Made by a program: the position numbers and the translations under genes. From Novosphingobium sp. Leaf2 (GTDB lineage: Bacteria > Pseudomonadota > Alphaproteobacteria > Sphingomonadales > Sphingomonadaceae), in NCBI RefSeq assembly GCF_001421325.1, contig NZ_LMJY01000018.1:124001-188000 (forward strand): a DNA stretch of 64,000 nucleotides, in the 5' to 3' direction. Each line of letters starts with the position of its first letter. The first letter of the stretch is position 1. A model generated the notes under the pieces. It was given only the letters and a program-made list of their open reading frames with translations, had not been told where the DNA came from and did not search any database. Of this stretch, positions 46,311 through 55,665 are shown piece by piece.

Positions 46311-46311
46311 G

Positions 46312-47655
46312 TCAGGCGATCATGCCCAGCGGGCTTTCCACGAATTCGCGGAACGCTGCCATCAGGCGCGCACCGTCAGCCCCGTCGATCGCGCGGTGAT
46401 CGAAGCTGCCGGTCGCGCTCATTACGCTGGCAACGCCCAGCGATCCATCGGCCATGACCCAAGGCCGCTTGTCGCCCGCGCCGATCGCCAGGATCATGCC
46501 CTGCGGCGGGTTGATGACGGCCGCGAACTGCTTGATGCCCATCATGCCCATGTTGGAAATCGAGGCGGTGCCGCCCTGGTATTCCTCAGGCTTGAGCTTG
46601 CCTTCCTTGGCACGCTGGGCAAGGTCCTTGGTGGCGCGGGCGATGGCCGAGAACGACTTTCCGTTCGCATCCTGGACGATCGGGGTGATCAGCCCGTTGG
46701 GGATCGACACCGCCACCGAAATGTCGGCACGTTCGTACTTGATCAGTTCGTTGCCGGCGAATGCGACGTTGCATTCGGGCACCGCGATCAGCGCGGCGGC
46801 CAGTGCCTTGATTAGCATGTCGTTGACGGAAATCTTCACGCCCTGCTTTTCCAGCGCGCTGTTCACCTCGGCCCGCAGCGCCAGCAGCTTGTCCAGCTGC
46901 ACGTCGACGGTGAGGTAGATGTGCGGCGCTTCCTGCTTAGACTGGACCAACCGCCGCGCGATCGTCTTGCGCATGCCGGAGAGCTTTTCCACCGCATGGG
47001 GCACGCGCGCATCCAGCAGAGCGCGGGTTTCGTCCGCCATTTCGACCGAGGACGATGGCGCGGCATCCGCTGTTTTCGCAGCCGTGACGGCATCACTGGC
47101 GGCCTTGGCCGGAGCGGGAGCCTTGGCGTCCTCGACGTCGGCGCGGACGATGCGGCCATTGGGGCCCGAACCTTCGACACAGGCGAGATCCACGCCCTTG
47201 GCAGCGGCAATGCGCTTGGCCAGCGGCGAGGCAATCACGCGGTCACCGCCAGCAGCTGACTTGGACGCGGCAGCGGCGGCTTTCGGTTCGGCAACCTTGG
47301 CCGGGGTGCTTGCAGGTTTTGCATCGGACGCGTCCGCCTGGGCCGTTTCCGGCTCGGCCTTTGCCTTCGGCGCGGCGTCGGCTTTCGGCGCTTCAATGGA
47401 AGACGCGTCCTCGTCCTCGCCGGCCAGGATCGCGATTACGGTGCCGACCTTTACGCCTTCAGTGCCCTCGGCGACGGTGATCTTGCCAATCGTGCCTTCG
47501 TCGACGGCTTCGAACTCCATCGTCGCCTTGTCGGTTTCGATTTCGGCCATGATGTCGCCGGAGGAGACGGTATCGCCTTCCTTGACCAGCCACTTGGCCA
47601 GTTTGCCTTCTTCCATGGTGGGAGACAGGGCGGGCATCTTGATCTCGATGGGCAT
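46312..47655 (-). CDS. pdhC: pyruvate dehydrogenase E2, dihydrolipoyl acetyltransferase
   Basis: 447 residues. Lipoyl domain 1-78 ([20 protein letters not shown], lipoyl Lys in [13 protein letters not shown]), an Ala/Pro/Lys-rich linker, one peripheral-subunit-binding domain (about 143-178; [20 protein letters not shown]), a second flexible linker, and the catalytic domain from about 215, ending [15 protein letters not shown] with the DHRxxDG site. It transfers acetyl from lipoate to CoA. E1 subunits are not in this operon and are probably encoded elsewhere; the E1 pair at 23-25 kb belongs with the other E2. First gene of a four-gene operon with two thioesterases and lpd; divergent from usp across 180 bases. 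Confidence 0.95.
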   Translation of the reverse strand: MPIEIKMPALSPTMEEGKLAKWLVKEGDTVSSGDIMAEIETDKATMEFEAVDEGTIGKITVAEGTEGVKVGTVIAILAGEDEDASSIEAPKADAAPKAKAEPETAQADASDAKPASTPAKVAEPKAAAAASKSAAGGDRVIASPLAKRIAAAKGVDLACVEGSGPNGRIVRADVEDAKAPAPAKAASDAVTAAKTADAAPSSSVEMADETRALLDARVPHAVEKLSGMRKTIARRLVQSKQEAPHIYLTVDVQLDKLLALRAEVNSALEKQGVKISVNDMLIKALAAALIAVPECNVAFAGNELIKYERADISVAVSIPNGLITPIVQDANGKSFSAIARATKDLAQRAKEGKLKPEEYQGGTASISNMGMMGIKQFAAVINPPQGMILAIGAGDKRPWVMADGSLGVASVMSATGSFDHRAIDGADGARLMAAFREFVESPLGMIA

Positions 47656-47835
47656 GGAAAGTGTATCGTCCCTTGTTGTCCGGGGGTCAGGATAGCCGAC
47701 GGTCGCTTTTCAGGTTTGTCCTCTTGAACATTTTGAGTTGCCCGCACAAGCGGCTTGCAGTTCGTTTTTTTGCAACACCGATCGCTTGCGCCGCCTTTCA
47801 ATACCCTCGATAACGTATTTCGAGAGGGGCTGGTC

Positions 47836-48291
47836 ATGCGCATCTATCTGGTGATCGTCGATGAAAGCGCCGAGGCGCTGGTCGCGCTGCAATTCGCCGC
47901 GCGCCGTGCCGCAAAAACGGGGGGCGCGGTGCACCTGCTCGCGCTGGTCCCGCCCCAGCCCTTCAACGCCTTCGCCGCCGTGCAGGCAACGATCGAGGAG
48001 GAGGCGCGGGCGCGGGCGGAAACGCTGGTGATGGCGGCGGCCGGCAACCTTTTGTCGCAAGGCACCAAGATGCCGGTCATCGCGGTGAAGGTCGGCGAAG
48101 ACGTGAAGGTCGTGCGCAAATACCTGGAAGAGCATCCCGAAGTCTCCGCGCTGGTGCTCGGCGCGTCGGTGGAAAGCGGCCCCGGCCCGCTGGTCGCGCA
48201 CTTTACCGGCGCGGGCATGGGGCAAGTGCCGTGCCCGGTCTACGTGATTCCCGGCAATTTGGACGCAGAGGCGATCGAACGGCTCAGCTGA
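47836..48291 (+). CDS. universal stress protein (UspA family)
   Basis: 151 residues from ATG 47836 (MRIYLVIVDESAEALVALQF), with AGGGG upstream. Rossmann-like alpha/beta fold: VIVDES at the first strand, VHLLALVP, VRKYLEEHPEVSALVLGASV and the last strand PCPVYVIPG. The ATP-binding G-x-x-G-x(9)-G-(S/T) motif is only partly present (LGASVESGPGPLVAHFTGAG), so nucleotide binding is uncertain. Usp proteins accumulate under starvation or stress. Ends 12 bases from the convergent rnr gene, without a terminator hairpin. Confidence 0.85.
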   Translation: MRIYLVIVDESAEALVALQFAARRAAKTGGAVHLLALVPPQPFNAFAAVQATIEEEARARAETLVMAAAGNLLSQGTKMPVIAVKVGEDVKVVRKYLEEHPEVSALVLGASVESGPGPLVAHFTGAGMGQVPCPVYVIPGNLDAEAIERLS

Positions 48292-48303
48292 GGCGCGATA
48301 CTT

Positions 48304-50559
48304 TTACCGCTTGCCGCGCCCCTGATGCCGGATGTTCCTGGGCCGCCCGCGCTGACCCGCAACATACCCGCCGACTTTCTTCACTGGCTGCGGACGCCCG
48401 CGTGGCTCGATCCGGCCATTGCCTTCTTCCAGTTCATACTTGAGCGCACCGGTAAGCGGGTTTGCCTCCGCCAGACGCAGTCGCAGGATCTGGCCTACGG
48501 CATACGTCGTGCTGCTCTGTTCGCCGACCAGCACCTGGGCCTTTTCATCGTACCCGAAACGCTCGTCCCCCAGCGTCGAAACCGGCACCAGCCCATCGCC
48601 GCCAAGCCCGATGATGGTGGCGAAAAAGCCGAACTTCTGCACGCCGGTGATCCGGGTATCGAACACTTCGCCCACCCGGCTGGAAAGCCACGCGGCAACG
48701 TAGCGGTCGATCGTCTCGCGCTCGGCCTCCATCGCCCGGCGCTCCGCCTTGCTGATCGCATCGCTGACGCGGCCAAGGTCTTCACGGTCCCGCTCGGACA
48801 GGCCCGACGTGGCGGGAATGTCGCCGCCGGGCCGGGGCTGTTCGAGACTATACGCGTCTACCAGCGAGCGGTGCACCAGAAGATCCGCATACCGCCGGAT
48901 CGGCGAGGTGAAGTGCGCGTAAGAGGCCAGCGCCAGACCGAAGTGACCCGCATTGGCCGGGCCGTAATAGGCCTGCGTCTGGCTGCGCAGCACCGCCTCC
49001 ATGATCAGCGCCTTTTCCGCCTCGTCAGTGATGCCCTTGAGCATCCGGTTGAAAAGGCCCGGAGTGATGACCTGCCCCAGCGCCAGCTTCTTGTCGAAGG
49101 TGGCGAGGTAATCCTTGAGCGCGGTCAGTTTTTCGCGGCCCGGTGTTTCATGAATGCGATAGACTACCGGCGCTGTCTTCGCCTCCAGCGCCTTCGCCGC
49201 CGCCACGTTCGCGGCGATCATGAAATCCTCGACCACGCGGTGCGCGTCCAGCCGCTCACGCACCGCGATCTCGGTGATGCGGCCCTTGTCGTCCAGCTTG
49301 ACCCGGCGTTCCGGCAGCTCCAGTTCCAGCGGATCGCGATCCTTGCGCGCCGCAGCCAGCAATTGCCAGCAGGCCCATAGATTGCGGATATGCGCCTCGG
49401 CGCGATCCTCGTCGATCCGGGCCTGCGCTTCCTCGTACGCGATCACCTCGTGGATACGGACAAGGGCGCGGGTGAAGCGCCAGTTCACCAGCTTGCCAGC
49501 GGCATCGATCTTGAGATGGCAGGCCATCGCAGCGCGGTCCTCACCAGAGCGCAACGAGCAGACGTCGGCGCTGAGCACTTCGGGCAGCATCGGCACGACG
49601 CGATCCGGGAAATACACCGAATTGCCACGCTTGCGCGCCTCACGGTCGATCTTGCCGCCGGGGCGCACGTAGAAAGATACGTCGGCGATCGCCACCAGCG
49701 CATCGAAGCCGCCTTCCCCATCAGGCTGCGCCCAGATCGCATCGTCATGGTCGCGCGCATCGGAAGGGTCGATCGCTACGATCGGCAGGTGGCGCAAGTC
49801 CTCGCGCTGTTCGTGGCTGAGCGGCAACTTCGCCGCTTCCTGCGCCTCGGCCAGCGTTTCTTCGTCGAAATGATTGGGGATGCCGTGCTTGTGAATGGCG
49901 ATGAGGCTGAATGCCTTGGGCGCCAGCGGCTCGCCCAGCACCTCTGTCACCTTGATGGATGGGCGCGCGGAACGGCCCATCGGCACGCCAAGCACCAGTT
50001 CGCCGGCTTTCGCCTCGCCAAGGTCTGAGATCGGCGAGGAATTGCGGATGCGCTTGTCCACTGGCGCCAGCCACGGCTTGCCGGCACCATCGATCTCGAC
50101 GACGCCCAGCACCTGTTCCGCGCGCAGTTCCAGCTTCTTCATCGGGAATGCGCGCCAGCCGGTGCCGCTCTCCTCAGTGCGCGACAGTACCCGGTCACCC
50201 TTCTTGAGCGCCGAGCCCCGGCCCTTCTCAATCAGGCGGATGCGTGGCGGCGGCGTGGCGTCCTCCGGCTGCCAGGTGTCGGGAACGGCGATCGCCTCGC
50301 CCTCATCGATGTCGATCACCCGCAGCACGGTGACCTTGGGCAAGCCGCCGAGTTTGTGGAACGCGGTGCGCTTGCCGTCAATCAGGCCTTCCTCAGCCAT
50401 GTCCTTGAGCAGTGCCTTGAGCTGGATCTTCTCGTTACCCTTGAGGCCGAATTCGCGCGAGATTTCGCGCTTTCCTGCCGGCACGGGCGAGTTCTGGATA
50501 AAATCGAGGATCTGCTTGCGGGTCGGCAGGCCGGGCGCGGGACGGTTGTTTGCGGGCAT
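48304..50559 (-). CDS. rnr: ribonuclease R
   Basis: 751 residues from ATG 50559. Processive 3'-5' exoribonuclease of structured RNA, in mRNA turnover and quality control. N-terminal winged-helix (REISREFGLKGNEKIQLKAL), cold-shock OB domains, the RNB catalytic domain with VAIDPSDARDHDDAIWAQPD (metal-binding Asp cluster) and NSVYFPDRVVPMLPEVLSAD, AHFTSPIRRYADLLVHRSL, the S1 domain (about 628-715; EVFDTRITGVQKFGFFATI), and a basic Arg/Gly-rich tail. The order and length match RNase R, not the shorter RNase II. An upstream in-frame start at 50589 adds ten residues and is unsupported. Confidence 0.95.
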   Translation of the reverse strand: MPANNRPAPGLPTRKQILDFIQNSPVPAGKREISREFGLKGNEKIQLKALLKDMAEEGLIDGKRTAFHKLGGLPKVTVLRVIDIDEGEAIAVPDTWQPEDATPPPRIRLIEKGRGSALKKGDRVLSRTEESGTGWRAFPMKKLELRAEQVLGVVEIDGAGKPWLAPVDKRIRNSSPISDLGEAKAGELVLGVPMGRSARPSIKVTEVLGEPLAPKAFSLIAIHKHGIPNHFDEETLAEAQEAAKLPLSHEQREDLRHLPIVAIDPSDARDHDDAIWAQPDGEGGFDALVAIADVSFYVRPGGKIDREARKRGNSVYFPDRVVPMLPEVLSADVCSLRSGEDRAAMACHLKIDAAGKLVNWRFTRALVRIHEVIAYEEAQARIDEDRAEAHIRNLWACWQLLAAARKDRDPLELELPERRVKLDDKGRITEIAVRERLDAHRVVEDFMIAANVAAAKALEAKTAPVVYRIHETPGREKLTALKDYLATFDKKLALGQVITPGLFNRMLKGITDEAEKALIMEAVLRSQTQAYYGPANAGHFGLALASYAHFTSPIRRYADLLVHRSLVDAYSLEQPRPGGDIPATSGLSERDREDLGRVSDAISKAERRAMEAERETIDRYVAAWLSSRVGEVFDTRITGVQKFGFFATIIGLGGDGLVPVSTLGDERFGYDEKAQVLVGEQSSTTYAVGQILRLRLAEANPLTGALKYELEEGNGRIEPRGRPQPVKKVGGYVAGQRGRPRNIRHQGRGKR

Positions 50560-50628
50560 CGTTCCGCAATGGGGCTGATAGCGCGGCAATGCAATGGTGC
50601 TCGGCGTAGCGGCGAAAGTGACGGGGCG

Positions 50629-51216
50629 TTAGCCGATGACGTCGGGCTCCGGACCATAGCGGTTCGGCCCATCGCTGGAAGGCCACGCGCCGAACACAAC
50701 GATGACCAGTGCCGGCACCCAGCTCAGCAACTGGCGCCATGCCAGCGATGCCTGCGCCGAGCGCATCTGCTCCACATCGCCGCTCTGCGCCAATGCAAGA
50801 TAGGTCGCTGACAGGTTGATCGATCCCAGCTGGATCGCGATGCTGGCCAGTTGCAGCACGACCAGCAGCACCGCGATCCACCCCGGCTTGTCCGAATCGT
50901 GCAGACGGCGGGTGAACGCGGCAACCAGCATGGCCGTGATGATCACGGATATCACCGCATAGATCGGGACGGACGTGTGCGTCATGTCGGCGATGTGGCC
51001 GTAGATCTGCTGCTGCACCTGATCCGGTGGCAGGTTGCGCTGTGCGGCCGAGAAGATGTCCGCCATCATCGGGCCGACCATGGCGATCGACATGACGATG
51101 GAGATCGCCACTTGTATGCACACCAGGAAAAGCACGTAAAACCAGAATGTCTGGCGACTATCGCGGCCCTTGAAGTTCACAAGGTTCGCAAGATTGTATC
51201 GTATCGCTGCCAGCAT
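50629..51216 (-). CDS. DUF805 family membrane protein
   Basis: 195 residues from ATG 51216. The opening AAIRYNLANLVNFKGRDSRQ then TFWFYVLFLV is the DUF805 signature (FxGRxxRxxFW). Four membrane helices are likely (about 22-46, 85-105, 118-140, 170-185), with TRRLHDSDKPGWIAVLLVVL carrying the conserved R-R-L-H-D...G-W. A periplasmic or cytosolic stretch of about 40 residues between helices 1 and 2 is longer than usual. Function unknown. It lies 22 bases after proS and 69 bases before rnr, and may be co-transcribed with both. Start 51216 was chosen because the 34 residues before it are a shadow. Confidence 0.86.
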   Translation of the reverse strand: MLAAIRYNLANLVNFKGRDSRQTFWFYVLFLVCIQVAISIVMSIAMVGPMMADIFSAAQRNLPPDQVQQQIYGHIADMTHTSVPIYAVISVIITAMLVAAFTRRLHDSDKPGWIAVLLVVLQLASIAIQLGSINLSATYLALAQSGDVEQMRSAQASLAWRQLLSWVPALVIVVFGAWPSSDGPNRYGPEPDVIG

Positions 51217-51238
51217 GCCGGTTGCCCCCAAACGGTAA

Positions 51239-52798
51239 TCAGTATGATCGCGCCACGTATATCCGTTCCACGGCCGCCCGTCCGGTAAATACGCACGCAC
51301 CGGTAGCCGGCGCCGCACCCAGCGGGGTATTGCGGATCGTCAGCTTCAAGCCCTTGAGCTTTTGCACCACGGCTTCAAGTTCTTCGCCGGTGGGCCGCGC
51401 CCATTCCACCTCGACCCAACCGGGGTAGCGGTTTTCGCTTGCGAAGACCTGCGCCAGCTCCTCGAACGTCGTTGCGGTGGAAATGTTGGCGTCCCGCCTG
51501 GCCTTCGCCTGCGCATAGAGCGACGTCTGCACGTCCTCGATCTCGGCGACGGCACTGGCCAGGAACGCCTCGCGAGCCAGCCCCACGAAATTCGCCTTGG
51601 CGGCCTGCGTCCACAACCGGTCGCGCCGCAGGACGGACACCTGCCCGTTGTCCGCATCGCGCCCGCCTATCTCCAGGATCAACGGCACGCCCTTTTTCAC
51701 CCACGCCCAGCGCTTTTGCGTCGCCTTGCCTGGCCGCTTGTCCAGCAGCACGCGCACCGGTTCACCCAGCGCAGACTGCGCGGCGAGTGCCTCGCGAAGA
51801 TCCTCACAGTACGCCAGCAGCGCATCGTCCTCCGCGGTTTCGCGCAGCATTGGCAGGATCACGATCTGGTGCGGCGCAACCGCAGGCGGCACCCGCAGGC
51901 CATCGTCATCGCCGTGGACCATGATCAGGCCACCGATCATGCGGGTGGACGTGCCCCAGCTCGTGGTGTGCGCATATTGCTGCGCGCCTTCGCGGTCCTG
52001 ATAAGTGATACCTGCCGCGTGCGCGAAACCGGTGCCCAGGTAATGCGAGGTGCCGGCCTGCAGCGCCTTGCCATCCTGCATCATCGCCTCGATCGAATAC
52101 GTCGCCACCGCGCCGGGGAACCGCTCGTTCTCAGGCTTTTCGCCGGCGATCACCGGCATCGCCAGTTCGGTTTCGGCAAAATCGCGGTACATTTCCAGCG
52201 CCCGCAGCGTCTCGCTCATCGCGTCTTCGCGGTCTGCGTGTGCGGTGTGACCTTCCTGCCAAAGGAACTCGCTGGTGCGAAGGAACATGCGGGTGCGCAT
52301 TTCCCAGCGCACCACGTTGGCCCACTGGTTGACCATCAGCGGCAGGTCGCGCCACGATTGAACCCACCGCGCCATCGCCTGTCCGATCACCGTTTCGGAC
52401 GTCGGGCGCACGATCAGCGGCTCTTCCAGCTTTGCTTCGGGATCGGGCACCAGCCCGCCCTTGCCATCGCCGATCAGCCGGTGATGGGTGACGACCGCCA
52501 TTTCCTTGGCGAAGCCTTCGACGTGCTGCGCCTCTTTCGCGAAGTACGACAGCGGAATGAACAACGGGAAGTAGCAGTTCTGCACGCCCGCCGCCTTGAT
52601 GCGATCGTCCATCAGGCGCTGGATGCGTTCCCACACACCGTAACCCCACGGCTTGATGACCATGCAACCGCGCACGCCGGATTCCTCGGCCATCTCGGCT
52701 TCGGAGACGACTTCCTGATACCACTGCGCGAAATCGTCGGCGCGCTTGGTGGAAAGGGCATGGCGGATGGCGGGCGTCTGGCCGGTCTTCTGATTCAT
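51239..52798 (-). CDS. proS: prolyl-tRNA synthetase, archaeal/eukaryotic-like type
   Basis: 519 residues from ATG 52798. Charges tRNA-Pro. Class II core: motif 1 GVRGCMVIKPWGYGVWERIQ, motif 2 NQWANVVRWEMRTRMFLRTS with EFLWQEGHTAH, and motif 3 GGLIMVHGDDDGLRVPP. KEAQHVEGFAKEMAVVTH and the absence of the large editing insertion are features of the short archaeal/eukaryotic group (ProRS type 3), unlike the usual bacterial enzyme and the alphaproteobacterial type 2. Anticodon-binding domain about 290-400 and a C-terminal domain ending in Tyr follow. If confirmed, the gene was acquired by transfer in this lineage. Confidence 0.93.
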   Translation of the reverse strand: MNQKTGQTPAIRHALSTKRADDFAQWYQEVVSEAEMAEESGVRGCMVIKPWGYGVWERIQRLMDDRIKAAGVQNCYFPLFIPLSYFAKEAQHVEGFAKEMAVVTHHRLIGDGKGGLVPDPEAKLEEPLIVRPTSETVIGQAMARWVQSWRDLPLMVNQWANVVRWEMRTRMFLRTSEFLWQEGHTAHADREDAMSETLRALEMYRDFAETELAMPVIAGEKPENERFPGAVATYSIEAMMQDGKALQAGTSHYLGTGFAHAAGITYQDREGAQQYAHTTSWGTSTRMIGGLIMVHGDDDGLRVPPAVAPHQIVILPMLRETAEDDALLAYCEDLREALAAQSALGEPVRVLLDKRPGKATQKRWAWVKKGVPLILEIGGRDADNGQVSVLRRDRLWTQAAKANFVGLAREAFLASAVAEIEDVQTSLYAQAKARRDANISTATTFEELAQVFASENRYPGWVEVEWARPTGEELEAVVQKLKGLKLTIRNTPLGAAPATGACVFTGRAAVERIYVARSY

Positions 52799-52867
52799 GA
52801 CTGCGCTGTTAGCCGCACTCCGACCTTGGTTCAAACCCTCGTCGCACAAACGGGAGACCACGCCGCC

Positions 52868-53308
52868 TTAGTCTAGCATGTCAGCCAGGTCCGCAGGGTA
52901 GAACGGTTCGTCCAGCGCAGCCAGCGCAGCGCGATCGAACCAGCGCCAGCTTTTCATGACGGCGCGTTCCAGCGCGGTGTGGCCCGCGGTATCGATCGCT
53001 TCCGGATCGGTGCCTTCCGACAAGCGCACCTTGAAGTACCGCTCGTCAGCCTCGACGGGCACGCCTTCCAGCGTGATGAATTCCGCCTGCCGACGAGCCA
53101 CCTGTGGCCCCGGCTCCGCGACGATGCCGGTCTCCTCCAGCAGTTCGCGCCTTGCCGCATCCTCGTACGTTTCGCCGGAATCGAGAGCGCCGCCCGGTGT
53201 GCACCAGAATGGCGGCCGGTCAGGCGGATCGAAGCGAAACAGCAGCACCCTGCCCGCATCGTCCAGCAAAAGGATGCGGGCCGCAGGACGGGCGGCACGG
53301 CTGGACAT
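52868..53308 (-). CDS. NUDIX hydrolase
   Basis: 146 residues. The Nudix box is complete: GGALDSGETYEDAARRELLE followed by ETGI, matching Gx5Ex7REUxEExGU. It hydrolyses nucleoside diphosphates linked to another moiety, with an unknown preference. It starts at ATG 53308, which overlaps the phaR stop as TAATG, so the two are translationally coupled. No membrane or signal segment. Typical length for the family. Confidence 0.93.
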   Translation of the reverse strand: MSSRAARPAARILLLDDAGRVLLFRFDPPDRPPFWCTPGGALDSGETYEDAARRELLEETGIVAEPGPQVARRQAEFITLEGVPVEADERYFKVRLSEGTDPEAIDTAGHTALERAVMKSWRWFDRAALAALDEPFYPADLADMLD

Positions 53309-53859
53309 TACTTGCCCAGCGTATCGAGCCGCTTCTGGATCTCCGCCATCTGTTCGCGCAACGCCGCAAGATCGTCCGGGTCCGCAGGCACCTTGCCTTC
53401 CGGCTTTTCAGCGCCGGGCATGAAGGCAGAGGAGGCAGCCCTGAACATCGCCATGTTGCGCTCGGCCAGCTTGGCCAGCGGGTTGTTGCCCAGGCTATCC
53501 TCGAACGCCTTGGCCAGCTTGGTTTGATTGGCGCGGAAGTTCTCCATCGAGGCTTCCAGATAGTGCGGGATCAGCGACTGCATCGAATTGCCGTACATGC
53601 TGATCAGTTCGCGCAGAAAGTTCACCGGCAGCATCTGCTCGCCGTTGGATTCTTCCTCCATGATGATCTGCGTCAGGATCGTGTGAGTGATGTCGGCCCC
53701 GGTCTTGGCGTCGAGCACTTTGTAGTCCACGCCTTCACGGGTCATCTTCGACAAGTGATCGAGCGTTATGTAGCTGGACGAGCGCGTATTGTAGAGGCGC
53801 CGGTTAGCGTATTTCTTGATGATGACCGTGTTGTCTTCGCCAGCCGCCGCTTCAGCCAT
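53308..53859 (-). CDS. phaR: polyhydroxyalkanoate synthesis repressor PhaR
   Basis: 183 residues from ATG 53859, preceded by GGAGGCGG. The N-terminal DNA-binding domain (VIIKKYANRRLYNTRSSSYI) and the PHB-accumulation domain (ILTQIIMEEESNGEQMLPVN with FLRELISMYGNSMQSLIPHY) define PhaR, which binds both PHA granules and the phasin promoter and so adjusts granule proteins to PHA content. A Pro/Glu-rich tail and a final heptad-like helix (LAALREQMAEIQKRLDTL) suggest coiled-coil assembly. No phaABC or phasin genes are in the window. Upstream is 128 bases of untranslated DNA before the MFS gene. Confidence 0.93.
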   Translation of the reverse strand: MAEAAAGEDNTVIIKKYANRRLYNTRSSSYITLDHLSKMTREGVDYKVLDAKTGADITHTILTQIIMEEESNGEQMLPVNFLRELISMYGNSMQSLIPHYLEASMENFRANQTKLAKAFEDSLGNNPLAKLAERNMAMFRAASSAFMPGAEKPEGKVPADPDDLAALREQMAEIQKRLDTLGK

Positions 53860-53987
53860 GTCCGCCTCCGAAAATCTGTTTTGATTTCGTGATGCTATCA
53901 CTTGCGCTTGTCGCGTTGCAACACAATTTGCTGCGCAGCAAAAAGCCGAGCCTCACAGAACGGCGGCCCAAATCGTTGAATACGCGC

Positions 53988-55613
53988 TTAGGCTTCACCA
54001 TAGTCGCGCGGCGGACCACTGCGCAAACCCCACAAGGAAACCGCCAGTGCTACCGCAACCACGATCCAGGTATACCACAACCCCTGATACGGATTGCCGC
54101 TGCGTGCCACCATGTAGCTTGAGATCAGCGGCAGGAAGCCGCCGAAGTAGCCCGTACCGATGTGATAGGGAATTGACATCGAACTGTAGCGGATGCGCGG
54201 CGGGAACATCTCCGACAGCAGTGCAGCGACCGGACCGTAAGTAGCGCCGGACAACGCCATCATCGCAATCAGCATCAGCCCGATCATCACCGCATTGCCC
54301 AGCGGCGGCTTGACCTTGCCCAGATCGTATCCCGCCTGGGTGAGCCAGGACTGGATCTGCGCCGTGCGAGCCTTCTTGTCGGCCGATGCATATGTATCCA
54401 GCGGCATCGCCTTGCCACCGATCTGCAGCACAAGGTTCGGCGCGGCGGACAGCTTATATGTCACGCCGGCGCCGGCCAGATCGCCCAGCAGTTTGCCGCA
54501 CTTGGTGGCCTGTTCCGCAGCGAAGGGATCGTAGGCGCAATCCGGGCCGACCACGAAAACCGGCACCCGCTCATTCGCGGTCACAAGACCGGGATTGGCG
54601 TAGGAGCCTACGGTCCAGAAGACCGGGAACAGCAGAGCCAGCGTCAGCGCATAGCCCCACACGATCGGCTTCTTGCGGCCGATCCGGTCGGACAAGCTGC
54701 CGAAAATCACGAAAAAGGCCATGCCGATGGCAGCGGATATCCCGACGATCACTTCCGCCCAGGTATCGTCCATGCGCATCGCGCCCTTGAGGAAGCCCAG
54801 CGCGGAGAACATGGCGGTATACCAGATCACCGTGAGACCCGCCGCGATCCCGAACAGTGCGATGAAGATGCGCTTCTTGTTGCCGGGATACGTAAAGCTT
54901 TCGACGAACGGATTGCCCGCCAATTCGCCTTGCGCCTGCATCGCCCGGAAAACCGGGCTTTCCGACAGCTTGAGGCGCATCCACAAGGATACCGCCAGCA
55001 AAGCCATGCTCAGGATGAATGGCAGGCGCCAGCCCCAGGCATCCCATGTCTGCGCACTCATCAGGGCCTTGCACCCCAGCACCACGATGAGGCTGAGCAC
55101 GAAGCCGCCCACCACGCTGGCCTGAATATAGCCGGTGTAGTAGCCGCGCCGGTTGGGCGGCGAATGCTCCGAAACGTAGATTGCTGCGCCGCCATATTCG
55201 CCGCCGAGCGCCAGGCCCTGAAGCACGCGCAGCAGCAGCACGATGGCAGGGGCGGCATAGCCGATCGATTGTGCCGACGGGATGAAACCCACCCCGGCGG
55301 TGGCGATGCCCATCAGCGTCACGGTGACGAGAAACGTATATTTGCGGCCCAACCGGTCACCCAGAAAGCCGAACAGGATCGCACCCAAGGGTCGGAAGCC
55401 GAAGCCTACGGCAAAACCCGCCCACACCAGCAGCGTTTCGAGTGTGGCGTTGCCGGAGGGAAAGAACGTCTTGCCGATGATGGCGGCCAGCGTGCCGTAG
55501 ATGAAGAAATCGTACCACTCGAACACGGTGCCCATCGAGGATGCGGCGATCACCAGCCGGATGTCGGACGCGGACGGTGCCGCGCCTTGCTTATGGTGCT
55601 GTGTGTCTGCCAT
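53988..55613 (-). CDS. MFS transporter, metabolite:H+ symporter type
   Basis: 541 residues, twelve membrane helices. FEWYDFFIYGTLAAIIGKTF is the first-helix pattern of the metabolite:proton symporter family (ProP, KgtP), GDRLGRKYTFLV and SDRIGRKKPIVW are the two family loops, and LALGGEYGGAAIYVSEHSPP follows. It has an inserted soluble domain of about 100 residues (about 370-470) between helices, with Cys in DCAYDPFAAEQATKCGKLLG that could form a disulfide, so it is periplasmic; most MHS members lack it. Substrate is probably a carboxylate or osmolyte, unknown. Single gene between phaR and the NifU-like gene. Confidence 0.87.
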   Translation of the reverse strand: MADTQHHKQGAAPSASDIRLVIAASSMGTVFEWYDFFIYGTLAAIIGKTFFPSGNATLETLLVWAGFAVGFGFRPLGAILFGFLGDRLGRKYTFLVTVTLMGIATAGVGFIPSAQSIGYAAPAIVLLLRVLQGLALGGEYGGAAIYVSEHSPPNRRGYYTGYIQASVVGGFVLSLIVVLGCKALMSAQTWDAWGWRLPFILSMALLAVSLWMRLKLSESPVFRAMQAQGELAGNPFVESFTYPGNKKRIFIALFGIAAGLTVIWYTAMFSALGFLKGAMRMDDTWAEVIVGISAAIGMAFFVIFGSLSDRIGRKKPIVWGYALTLALLFPVFWTVGSYANPGLVTANERVPVFVVGPDCAYDPFAAEQATKCGKLLGDLAGAGVTYKLSAAPNLVLQIGGKAMPLDTYASADKKARTAQIQSWLTQAGYDLGKVKPPLGNAVMIGLMLIAMMALSGATYGPVAALLSEMFPPRIRYSSMSIPYHIGTGYFGGFLPLISSYMVARSGNPYQGLWYTWIVVAVALAVSLWGLRSGPPRDYGEA

Positions 55614-55665
55614 GTTCCCCCAGCCCTAACCCCGGCCTTAGTTTGACGTTACCGTAGCCGCGCCT

